Shown here one piece after another: positions 1 to 10,683 of a DNA stretch of 64,000 nt (its first letter is position 1; the number at the start of each line of letters is the position of its first letter). The stretch lies in the NCBI RefSeq assembly GCF_026210795.1, contig NC_089431.1, positions 3,286,001 through 3,350,000 of the forward strand. Direction: 5' to 3'. The notes beneath the pieces were generated by a model, which worked only from the letters and a program-made list of their open reading frames with translations, did no database searches and had not been told where the DNA came from. The translations under genes and the position numbers were made by a program. Source of the stretch: Rhizophagus irregularis. Lineage: Eukaryota > Glomeromycota > Glomeromycetes > Glomerales > Glomeraceae.

Positions 1-44
1 ACATTCTGATTTATTTTATTTTATCTTTTTTTATTATATTAGTT

Positions 45-212
45 GATGCAGATGAAGCAAATGGTAATCAAACTATTTTACAATCCGATTCTGTCCCCGT
101 CGCTTCTGATGGTGGTGACATTTCACTTTACAGTGATGATGATGCAAAGAAAATCCCTGAAGACGTTGTCGACAAGGGCAACTCTGCCAAAGGAGATGGC
201 AAAGGACAATAA
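45..212 (+). CDS. 3'-terminal exon of an acidic protein gene (5' part outside window)
   Basis: After a pyrimidine-rich tract and AG at 41-42, a 55-codon frame runs from the Asp codon at 45 (it may include one or two bases before) to TAA at 210-212. The peptide is strongly acidic and polar, rich in Asp, Ser, Gly and Lys, with a DDDAKK stretch and a KGDGKGQ C-terminus. No domain is recognised. It reads as the low-complexity tail of a gene entering from the left, because the composition is protein-like and no in-frame ATG opens it. The overlapping Met-rich frame in the same stretch is a shadow. The splice site is inferred. Confidence 0.5.
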   Translation, partial: DADEANGNQTILQSDSVPVASDGGDISLYSDDDAKKIPEDVVDKGNSAKGDGKGQ

Positions 213-850
213 GAATTTCTTACAGGAAGATAAACGCCATCCCTTATTATAATAACGACATAATTAATAATTACACATATAAATTAATTTAATAAATATT
301 ATGTGGTTCTTTTTTTTCTGAAATTTTTTAATATAAAAGGTGTAATTTTATATTATTTGTAATTTATTTTTTTTTTCACCGTCCCTTAGAAATTTAGTTT
401 TTAATAAAGGATCTTTGTTTTAGAAGTGTAAAAAAATTATATTTTTTAAGTCCCACTATATAAATCTAACTTTTTAATTATAATTTTCTGTTCAAATAAA
501 TGATAAAATAAAAAATTTGAATAAAATAATATAAACCTTACATTTTATTTCTATTTGACCATTGTTGATGACGGGATTTATGTTGTTACACGATCATCTA
601 AACATGTAATATTTTATTTTAAAAGTAATTTTTGTTCGTTTTTCGATAAAATTGGGTTTCGCTCCGCTTCCGCTCTGCAAAATTCTTTCAATGTTTATTC
701 CGAGTTATTACTTTGTTATAATTACTTTGTTATAATAATTACTTTGTTCGGAAAAACTAATTGTAGTTAATAACACTTTACGTATTATTTCTTTTTATTT
801 GTTCCAATTGGGCCAACAATGTGGCTTGGCGTTTTTGTAACACTATATAC
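213..850. other. intergenic, no gene seen
   Basis: AT-rich 3' flank of the preceding gene with homopolymer T and A runs. A 71-codon open frame at 555-770 has no recognisable domain and is not supported as a gene. Confidence 0.5.
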
Positions 851-1066
851 TAGCCTCATTAGTAAAATGATTATGATTATCTTAACACCTATTACAAACT
901 ATATTAGCCTCATTGGTAAAATGATTACCTTTTTACGTACTTATATTAGCCCCATTGGTAAATGATTACTTTTTACGTCATCTACTTAACACCTATTACA
1001 AACTATATTAGTCTCATTAGTAAAATGATTGCTTTTTACGTGATCGTCTTAACACTTATTACAAAA
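851..1066 (+). repeat. cluster of four irregularly spaced short repeats
   Basis: The core TAGCCTCATTGGTAAAATGA (with small changes) occurs at about 851, 904, 947 and 1009, so the spacing is 53, 43 and 62 bp. A second motif, CTTAACACCTATTACAAACT, recurs at about 881, 984 and 1049, and TTTTTACGT follows several copies. This is a degenerate tandem array with a two-part unit. It carries no open frame. It could be the remnant of a MITE or a local satellite; which one is not clear from one locus. Confidence 0.75.
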
Positions 1067-1526
1067 AAGTACAATCAAATTAATTTCTACTAATTTTACT
1101 AATAATAGAGTTGATTTAATTGGGATTAGATCTACATTTTTTTTATCATACAAAATTTGGGAAACACGTTTAGGATTTGATTCAAAGGTATTCGGTATTC
1201 CGGATCTTCTTAAAATGCATCAACGGATGGTCAAGTAATGGTTAATTAGATTAACAAAATTTAAATTTTAAAGTTTCGAGTATATATTATATAATCACTC
1301 ACAATCACTCACATATATCTGAAACTCGGTAAAAACTTTTTTGAAACTTTTTTATGTGTAAAAAAATATTTACGTAAAATCGCGTTAATCAAATACGTCG
1401 ATAATAATCATATTACATAATTTAAAAAAAAAAAATACCCATGTATTTATTTATTTTACATATTGTTACTTAAGAAATTATATTATTTTTATTACAAAAA
1501 AAAATCAAAATCATTCATAACCCTCC
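1067..1526. other. intergenic, no gene seen
   Basis: AT-rich 3' flank of the minus-strand BTB gene. No coding signal or repeat recognised. Confidence 0.5.
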
Positions 1527-2263
1527 CTAATCACTATCGGATACTGCGGTATGATATTTTTCAACTAAAGTTAATCTTTTTTTACCACGTCGAAATTTTC
1601 TTTGATTAATAGATTTATAAGTATCAGTTCTACTAATACGAAATACTTCATATTCATCCACATTAAATCTAATATTATCATCAAAATTTGTTAAAGTAGT
1701 TGGTGAAGATGTAGTAACATTATTCGTAAGATTCCATTCATTTCCCCAAATATCATTTGAATTTGTTGAAGAAAATGATGCTCCTAAACCGAATGTAGTT
1801 GAACTCCATCTTTTTTCATCATTTGATGATGATTCCCCTGTTAAACTTTTTATAATAGTATCACAAATACCTTGTCTATAAGATTTTGAATTAGAAGAAC
1901 ATTGTTCATCTCTAGATAAATTTTCTACACACCATAAATCTCCATCTCCAAAACATGGTCCATAAGTAGCTGAATTCCAAATTGCTTTTTCAGGTTGTAA
2001 AATACGTGATAATTGTGATTGTGGATTTGATCCATAACCTAAAGAAAATATAAAACTATCTCTTGTTGTAATCCAACCAGATTGAGATTGCCATGAAGTT
2101 GGATTATACCCTCCAATAATATGATCCGTACCACTTATTCTCATTATAACTAAAGTTGGTCCTTTATTATCACATTTTTTATGAAATTCTTCAGCTGAAA
2201 ATCCATCAATACTTCCTCTAAGTAATAAACCAAAATGATATTTTAAATTATTATTATTATTAA

Positions 2264-2299
<36 letters not shown>

Positions 2300-3326
2300 G
2301 TATTTGTCCACCTCCATCAATCCAATTTGCTATAATTGATATCTGTTCTTGTATTACGAGACATGATCTAATGGCATTATTTGGTAAATATGTTAATGAT
2401 TCTTTTTGTACTCCTGTATAATAAAAACATTCTAAATCTTCATATAATGAATCTGGTAAACAACTTTTAAATGGTCTAACCATTTGATAAAATTCTGATG
2501 AATTAATTTCACAAAATCTAATAAAAGGTATCCATTGTCGTAATGTTTCTTCAAATTTATTAAAATCTTGACTTGTCCATTTAGTTATATCATTACTAAA
2601 ATTTGGATGTTTTGATGTACACCATTTAATTATATGATTCCATATATTTATCTCTCTCATTTGAAAATTACGTTGTTCTAATACGAATTCTAATGTATCT
2701 TGATCTATAGTAATAAAATCATCCGCCATTAATAATACATCTGGTTCATTATTAAGAATATTTTGACAAAAATCTTGTAATTCTTTTGAAGCTTCTAATT
2801 TAACTGAAGTCCTATAAACAAATGCGAAACTTTGATGTAACCATAATCTGTGATGATTAAGCAAATGATCTTGCATGAGGTCATGTAATTCATTCATTAA
2901 TAATTCATCAGCTGCTACCAATATCTCCAAACATCTTTCCCCTGATTTTTCTGCTAATGCCATTGTTCCAGTATAAATATACCTATATATATATATATTT
3001 AAAAAAATTTATTAAAAAAAAAATAATAATAAAATAAAAAAAAATAAAAAAAAATCCATATTATAAACCTACTCCAAAATATCACCAAATACTAATGCAG
3101 ATATATTGGGTTTATTAAAAACTATTGCATCTCCTTCTTTCTTTACCCATTGACTTGATAAAGCAGTATTAAAATAAGGTGACCTAATTCTCAATATACC
3201 AGAATGTGCTCTAAAAGTTTTAATGATTGGTTCTTTACCAGCATATATAATTACATCATGATTATAAGCTTCTTTTAATAATTTATGAAAATCTCTTGAA
3301 AGAGCTCTTAACTGTTCAAGTGTCAT
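1527..3326 (-). CDS. BTB-BACK-TLDc domain protein
   Basis: Two exons, 3326-3073 and 2982-1527, joined across a 90-bp GTAGGT...AG intron, give 569 residues. The splice restores the family motif YIYTG right after the BTB fold. Order: BTB/POZ (about residues 15-90, with the DVII and FRAHSGILRIRSPYF signatures), BACK (about 115-215, ending in FIRF...RPFKSCLP), then TLDc (about 295-530, with IIGGYNP and GDGDLW), and a basic C-terminal tail. An asparagine run coded by an AAT trinucleotide tract (about 2255-2306) separates BACK from TLDc. BTB-BACK proteins commonly act as Cullin-3 adaptors; TLDc is linked to oxidative-stress proteins and V-ATPase. The substrate is unknown. The closest relative in the window is the next gene. 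Confidence 0.88.
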
Positions 3327-3369
3327 TTTGTATAAAAAAAAATTTAATTGAGGGAAGAAAGAAGAGAAA

Positions 3370-3401
<32 letters not shown>

Positions 3402-4147
3402 CCGAGCAAAATTTCGGGGATTTAAATTCATTTATATATAAAGTTAAAATATGACTGAATTTGGTAATTGTTTTTTGTATTGAAGGTGATAGTACGAGTA
3501 CAAATGCAACAATTGTAACGTAAAAAGTATAATTGTAATACACACGGTTATTTACAATCTAAGTTTAATTTTATACCATAACGGAAAATGCCTTTACATA
3601 TTTTGGGATGATTGAAAAACTTATGACTTACCATAAATTCTATTTCATTAGATTTATTTGGTACTCAAATAAACTTTTTGGGTAAAATTTTAAATAATTT
3701 CCGGATTCTAAAAAGAAGGAAACACAAAATCATTTTAATCATATTTAATCATTGATAAAAAAAAAAATAAACTAAAAATAGTACGATTATTAGGTAAATT
3801 TTTTTGAAACTCAGTAAAGAATTTATCCTGCTTGGTAGTCTATTATAATCTTTTTTTTTTTTTGAAAATTTTTTAAATTTTTTAAATTTTTTTTTTTTTC
3901 TTTTTTTAAAGAAATTTTTTTAGACAAAATTGACAAACAATTTAGAACTCGGCTGACGTTATAAAATTTTTGAAAAAAATATTATTATGAATAATCTATT
4001 TATTAATTGAACTACCCAAATACTCCTTAAGTACACCCAAATATTCCAAAATATTTCCATAATCAAGTTATTTTGTCGATTAATAACGTTAATACGTTTA
4101 TTATAATGAAAGAATAAATTTTATTGTGGAAAAACATAAAAAAAAAA
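3327..4147. other. intergenic between the two BTB-TLDc genes
   Basis: About 820 bp of AT-rich sequence with long T and A runs (notably 3850-3920). It should hold the promoter of the upstream-left gene and the terminator of the next. No further gene is seen. Confidence 0.5.
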
Positions 4148-4898
4148 TCAATAATTTGCAGGTATGACTTGAAAAACTTCATAATCCTCATCCTCAAAAT
4201 AATTGCTAAAACCGATATCTTCATAAATAATACCAGGAAAAACGCTCCAATCTAATCCAGAACGAACATCCTTACTACCCCAACAAGGACCACCATTATT
4301 ATAACAATAAATAGCTTTATCGTGTTTTTCTTTAATAACGCGTCCAATTTTTGCCGTATTCTTATCAGACCGATTTGATAATGTGAATATAAAACTTTCC
4401 ATGGTCGATTTCCATCCTGTACCATTCCAATCCAATGGATTGTAACCTCCAATAATTCTATCCGAATTCTTTTTCTTTATGATTACAATATTTGCTCCTT
4501 TGTCATCACAATGATCATGAAATGATTCATACGTATCTCCATCCCGACTTGCTCGATAAATAAGTTTAAATTCGTAATTGGATGTATCTGAGATTTTTTC
4601 TTGTTTATCAATCCAACTGGAAAAAATTGGTGAGAGTTCATTTATATCCAATAAATTAGATTTCTTTTCCATCGAGGGAACTGGTTCATATACCGTGCCA
4701 TTTCCATTTATTGTTTCTTTGGGAGGTAATTTTATTGAATCCATTAATTTCTCCAATCCGAGTTGATCTGCAGCTTCTAAAAGATTTTTTAACTCGGAAA
4801 ATTGTTGTTCGTTAAAATCAAATTGTCCTGTGTACAAATATCTAAATAAAGGTATGCAAAGATATAAAATTATTAAAATTGCTATATATATATATATA

Positions 4899-4931
<33 letters not shown>

Positions 4932-5203
4932 TAATGATTATAATAATAATAATTAAGTTTTTCTTACCTCAAGATGACTGGCCAAACAGTTGAATGAATA
5001 CTTGATTCTTCAAAATAATGTACGCCATCCTGTATTTTATTGGTATCCAAAGCTGTTGAAAAATATGGAGCTCTTGCCCTTAAAATAGTTGAATGAGCTT
5101 TAAATTCTTTTAAAGGGTCATCAGAACTTTTAATTATAACGTCGTATGGATCACCATTTTCTAATAAATTTTCAAAGTCTTGAATAATATCTGATAATGC
5201 CAT
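4148..5203 (-). CDS. BTB-TLDc protein without BACK domain
   Basis: Exons 5203-4968 and 4841-4148 flank a 126-bp GTAAGA...AG intron that contains TA and TTA microsatellites. The 309-residue product has a BTB domain (about 10-85; DVII, FKAHSTILRARAPYF, then YLYTG across the splice) followed directly by a linker and a TLDc domain (about 160-309; GANIVIIK, IIGGYNPLDW, FIFTL, EDYEVFQV). The BACK domain of the neighbour is absent, so the protein is much shorter than the three-domain form. The open frame crosses the BTB-TLDc linker without a stop, so this looks like a designed short paralogue rather than a broken gene. Tandem, same strand as the gene at 1.5-3.3 kb, which suggests local duplication. 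Confidence 0.85.
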
Positions 5204-6926
5204 TGAAGAAGATTCTGAATATTTTGTGTAACGTAGAAATTTTCAAGTTTTTGGGGATTAAAAGCGATTTTTATTTCATATTTATGGGTTTTTTTTTCAA
5301 ATTTATTATTAGCCATATAAATTAATGATTTACTAGAAACTTTATTTTTGAAAAAATACTTACTGGTTTGGATTTAATTAAAAACTTTTTACTCGTTCAA
5401 TGATATCTTTATAATCCACTTATTAGGAATATAATAAATATCATAAATATCATAAAAAGTTAAAAAAGTTTTATTTGTTTGATTTTGCATCACACGTCAT
5501 GCCAAGGAATTTAATGATATGATCCCATTATTTCATTCTTTTATTCTTTATATTCCTTTTTTCGGTTTTTTTTTTTTGAAAAAAAAAAATAAAAATTTTT
5601 AATTCGTCAGCCAAGAAAACTTTTTGTATCATTGATACTAACTAAAAAATACTTATTACGCATTATCTCGGATCTATTTATTTATTTACTTTAACAATTC
5701 CAAATATGTCATTAATGTTTCTGTTACCCAGATCCCCCATTCCATTTGCGTAATGATGATCAAATTTTGCAAATTACTTTGAAGCTTCAAAAACATGCAA
5801 AAAATGGTTGCATTTAATCTTTCAAAGAATTTTTCACGTTTGATTTCTTTTTACATTTCTTTATCGATTTTTCTTGCAGTTTATTCTATCAACTATAGAC
5901 ATTTTCTGTTGAAAAAAATTTCAAATAACTTACGTAAATAAAGTACCCGAGTACAAAGACCCGAGTACAATTACCTTGCGATAATTTGCGATAATGAACA
6001 TATTTGTAATCCTTAATTAGATATATTAGATATGATAACATATGTATTTGTATAATCTTTCTATCTATAATTACTTGTTGATTTTCTTAAGTGTACAAAA
6101 AAGATCCTTTGAAAGAACAAAGATTATGTAAATCGTGAAAGAGGGTGAAAATCTAATACATATATGTTAACAAGTGTAAAGTTATTTTATTGTGTGTTAT
6201 TGTGTGTTCACTTTATTTGGAAATTTTGGAATTGAAATCATAATATTTTATTTAGGAATGGTATTACAAAAAAAAAAAGAAAAGTGGGAATCATGATTAC
6301 AATAATCTCTAAAAATGATTTTCAATCTTTGTCCATACTATGTATACTTTTTTTTTTTGTGTGCCCGATTTTTTTTTTTTGTCGATCTGAATAAATTAAA
6401 TAACAAACATAGTTAAGGTTTTTACACAGACACTTATCACGTGTAATTCGTGTAAAATTACTATCATTTTGATAATATTTAGTTAACGCCTAAACTTGTA
6501 CTTTTTTTTTTGTTTTTATGGTTAATTAAAAGTTAACGATATTAAGTAAGCGGGAAAAGACGGATGGTTTTAATACTATCCGTTCCATGAATGGTTAATC
6601 TTATCAATTTTTAGTGAAACGATCAGGTGAATTTCATTTCATCATGGATGGGAAATGAATCTTTATTGGTGATTTAAATCTCAGATTGTATTTTATCAAA
6701 AAAAAAAAAAAAAAAACTGAAAATCGGTTTTTTACTGGTTCACTAAAATGGATCTTAGATTTAATTGGTAAAAAAATTTTGAATGGTCTTTTTTTTTTTA
6801 TTATTTTCCAGTGCTAATTAATAAGTTGTCGTAAAGATATCGTAATATATCGTTAGATCGTAATAGAAAAAAATAATAATTTTTCAAGTGAACCTATATT
6901 TAAAAACCAATTATGTAATTATATAT
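5204..6926. other. intergenic, no gene seen
   Basis: 1.7 kb of AT-rich sequence, with many homopolymer runs and no convincing coding frame on either strand. It contains the promoter side of the BTB-TLDc gene and the 3' flank of the SURF6 gene. Confidence 0.5.
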
Positions 6927-9190
6927 TTATTTCCTACGCTTATTCTTTTTCTAAATTGACGATACAAAATATTAGTATGTTTAACTATAACATAGAAAGA
7001 AAATATTTGATTGAATCACCTTATTCTTCTTTGCGTCAATTCTAGCTTGGATATTTTCTGTACGTTTCTGTTGTCTTTCGGCCATACTTTTGTTAACAGA
7101 TTTGATACGTTCTTTCCTATAATTTATTCCAAGAAAAAATGTTTCATCAATAAACAATCCAGTGAAGAATAACAAATATGAATAGGAATAAAAATTTAAT
7201 ATTACCAAACTTTTTCGCTTTTCTTTTTTTTTATAATTTTCTTTTTAATGGTTTTTTTCAATAATTTAGGGTCATCTTTAACTTTTTCTCCTTCTGCCCT
7301 TTTAATTGCTTTGCTCCATGATTCTTTCTCATGTAATTCTACAGCCTTCATAAAATTTAAAGAAAATATCAACATATTAAAAAACATAATAAAATTATGT
7401 ATGTATATACAAATAAAAATCATCAAGTTACTTTTTCAGGATCTTTTTTCTTTAATTCTTTCACTTTTTTGATTTTGTCTTGTAACTATAATTAAAATAA
7501 AATTAGAATGATATATTATGTATTTTTGAATTGCAAGAAGGTTCAATTTTACCTTATTTATAAGATGAATATCATCAATTTTTTTCTTTTTCTTCTTCCC
7601 TCCCGCAAAATCAAATTTAGTAAACGTAAACTGTAAATCACTATTTTCGTGCTGAAAATCTTCTTCAATATCATCATCACCTATTTTCCTTTTAATACCT
7701 CCACTCTTCTTAACATTAAGATTTTTCGTATTTTCATCCTTTTTAATATCTTCATTCTTCTTAGCATTAAGATTTTTCGTATCTTCATTCTTCTTAATAC
7801 CTCCACCTTTCTTAACATCAAGATTTTTCGTATCGCCATCTTTCTTAATATCTCCACCCTTCTTATTATCAAGATTTTTCGTATTTACATCCTTTTTAAT
7901 ATCTCCATTCTTCTTAATACCACCCTTCTTAACATCAAGATTTTTCGCATCATCTTTTTTAATATCTCCGTTCCTCTCAATATCCTCATTCTTCTTGATA
8001 TCTCCATTCTTCTTAATATTATTTTCTCCATTTTCCGCTTTATTGCTGCCATCTTTATTAATTTTTGATTGCTTTCGTCTTAATTTCTTTTCTTGTTTCT
8101 TTGCCTCATTTAAAGCTTTTCTTTTTTCATTTTTAGACGATTTAATATTATTCTGCTGCTCTGAAAGAATAATTTTGTCAAGACGTTCTGGAATCGATAT
8201 TAACTTTTGTGGTTCTTTTTTATTTGATTTAGAAGGATGATCTAAAGTTTGTAAATTAAGATTAGTCAATGGATAATGTAAATAAATAATTATTATTATT
8301 ACCAATTTTAGTTTCATCTTTCTTGTCGAATTTGTCATTGATATCGTTCTCAGAATCTGACTGAGATCTATTGTTGCTTCCTTTATTTTCACTTTCATCA
8401 TCATCTTCCTCTTCGTCATCATCGTCGTCTTCTTTCGCTTGTTCTTTATCACTGTCATCTTCATTATCAACTTTGACATCATCATCATTATCTTTATTTA
8501 TTTCTATCTTGTCTTCAACTATTTTATCATCGTCATTATTATCTTCGATGTTATCATCTTCATCGCCCTCTTCTTCATTCTGCCTTTTTCCTTTTTGTTT
8601 TTCTTGTCTAATCTTATTCAATTTTTCTTTTTGAATGTCTTGTACAGTTTTTAAATTATTAGGATCAAGCTTAAAGTCAAAAAATAAAAATAAAAAATAA
8701 AAAAATTTAAATTAAATAATTTATCATATAAAATTCAATTAAAAGCGGGATATTCTACCTTTTGTCTTTTTGCTTGTTTTTTCTGTTCTCTGATGACTTG
8801 TTTGGAAAGTTTTTTTCTTTTATTAGGTTGAAATTTATTATCTTCCTCCGTTGCTTCTGGCTTATGAAACAAATTAAAAAAATCAAAATCAAAATCAATT
8901 AACTATTATATAACGTTATAAAAATAAAGTACAAATTACTTTTATAATACTTTACATCATTCTTGAAATAATGTTTTGGAGGAATTAAACTTATCACCGA
9001 ATCAATGAATTCACTATGTTCTTTTAACCTATCCTATATGTTATATATTTATAGTAATTCAATAAATTAAAATGTATTTCTTGTAAAAAGAAAAATTTTC
9101 AACGTTTTTTTTTTTGTTAAATTTTACGTTTTAAAATAAATTTAAATATATTACTTCTATTCCATCAAGTGTCCATGAAAATGGTATCAT
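6927..9190 (-). CDS. RRP14: SURF6 / Rrp14-family ribosome biogenesis protein
   Basis: Nine exons (9190-9155, 9033-8956, 8860-8759, 8669-8303, 8241-7553, 7485-7432, 7345-7206, 7116-7020, 6950-6927) keep phase and give 528 residues. The N-terminus carries the Rrp14 N-domain pattern (LKEHSEFIDSVISLIPPKHY). The middle is an acidic Asp/Glu tract and a lysine-rich repeat. The C-terminal SURF6 core includes FDFAGGKKKKK, ESWSKAIKRAEGEKVKDDP, and KERIKSVNKSMAERQQKRTE, ending in a basic KKNKRRK tail. SURF6/Rrp14 is a nucleolar factor needed for 40S and 60S assembly. The last intron has a clear TACTAAT branch site. The start at 9190 gives a short N-terminus typical of the family. Confidence 0.9.
7700..7990 (-). 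repeat. in-frame minisatellite inside the SURF6 gene
   Basis: About five diverged tandem units of roughly 50-70 bp encode variants of TKNLDVKKGGDIKKDG. The unit keeps the reading frame, so length variation would change the lysine-rich linker without breaking the protein. The antisense strand is also open over part of this array, which produces a spurious Ile/Phe-rich frame. Confidence 0.8.
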
Positions 9191-9227
9191 TTTTTCTCTG
9201 ATTATGTGGAAGTGTGTGGGCAACTTT

Positions 9228-10683
9228 AATATATATATGTTGCGCCTCAGATCGATTCGCCTCAGATTAAAATCGTCATGTGAGGTGCATCAAATTTTAT
9301 TTTCACGCTTTATTTTTATTTTTACTTTATATTTTCTTTTTAGGAACATTATTAACTGTTCCTTTTTTTTCTTACAGGAACTGCTATTTGGAACGGTTAT
9401 TTTGGATTTTTAAGGTAGGTGACGCTTATATATATATATATATATTGTTTTTCTTTATAGGAATGCTATTAACCATTCCTTCTTCCTTTTTCTTTGCAGG
9501 AACCTCTCAGAACGCCATTTGGAGGTTGGAATAGCATGTGAGGATTTCTTTCGCCTTCCTTTATGTTTTTTCTTTCTAGAGATGCTAATAACCATTCCTC
9601 CTCCTTTTTTTTCTTTACAGAAACCTCACTGAACGCCATTTGGAAGTTGGAATAGCAGGTGAGGGTTTTCTTTTGTCTTTTCATTTTGTTTTTTCTTTTA
9701 GGAACGCTATTAACCATTTCTTTTACTTTTTTTCCATATAGTAACTGGTTGGAATAGCTAATTTGCAGGTGTTTTAATTTAAAAGTTGGAAAATTCAAAA
9801 AGTTTATTGTAAAAAATTAGTTTTTTATTAAATTTGAGAAATTTTGTAATAAAAATTATGTATCTTCTACTATTAAATTAAACCAATGAATTAATTTGAC
9901 CATCATTATGAATTTACTTTTTTAAATCTAATTCTTTTATTAATCATAATACAATATTATTTTTTCTATTTCAAATATCAATCTTTTTTGTTTTCTACAA
10001 CATAAACTCTTATTACTATATATCCATTTGATCTATATCCATTTGACTATACATATAAAACAAAGATTTTTTATTGTGACAATAAAAAATTGTCATATAT
10101 AATATTATATAATTCTCAGACTAATTCTTGACACTGCAATGAGTATTCTGATCAATTCCTATAAAGAAAGGAAGAGAAGGAATGGTTAGTAACATTTCTA
10201 AAAATGAAAAATATATAAAAAAATTTTAAACTTACTTTAGAAAATGGCTGTTCTATGGGGTTTCTGTAAAGAAAAAAAGAAAAATGAACGGTTAGTAGCG
10301 TTCTTAGAAAGAAAAAACATAAAGGAAGGCAAAAGAAGACCCTCACATGCTATTTAAAGAAAAAAGAAGAATGGTTAATAGCATTCCTATAAAGAAAAAC
10401 AATATATATATATATATATAAAACATCCACCCACCTTAAAAAATCCAAAATAACCATTCCAAATAATAATGTCCTAAAAAGAAAATAAAGAAAAAATAAA
10501 AAATAAAGAAAACTGGTAACTATCTTTATATCTTAAAGAAAAGGCGTGAAAATAAATTGCCCTCAAATCGAATCTGAGGCATCTCAGGTGATTGATGTTT
10601 CACTTCACGCACCTCACATGACGATTTTAATCTGAGGTGTGTGAACTTCGATTTGAGGCAAGAATCGACAACATATATATGTC
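9228..10683. mobile_element. 1.46 kb fold-back element (long inverted repeats)
   Basis: The left arm (about 9228-9770) and the right arm (about 10150-10683) are inverted copies. Both begin with ATATATATGTTG, then carry CCTCAGATTAAAATCGTCATG, a TA microsatellite, and GAATGCTATTAACCATTC. Each arm itself has two to three internal copies of a roughly 115-bp unit (GGAACGCTATTAACCATT ... GCCATTTGG ... TTGGAATAGC ... GTGAGG). About 380 bp of unrelated sequence forms the loop. There is no transposase frame, so this is a non-autonomous fold-back or MITE-like element. The ends lie in TA-rich sequence, so a target duplication cannot be assigned. The left end is only about 37 bp from the SURF6 start codon. 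Confidence 0.8.

Noticed and set aside
7649-8068. Long plus-strand Ile/Phe-rich frame
   Set aside because: It is the antisense of the Lys-rich SURF6 minisatellite; AT-rich coding repeats leave the other strand open.
8371-8654. Serine-rich plus-strand frames
   Set aside because: Antisense of the SURF6 acidic tract (GAT/GAA codons read as TCA/TCT).
9469-9798. 109-codon minus-strand frame
   Set aside because: Lies wholly in the left arm of the fold-back element and repeats with its units; no independent coding support.
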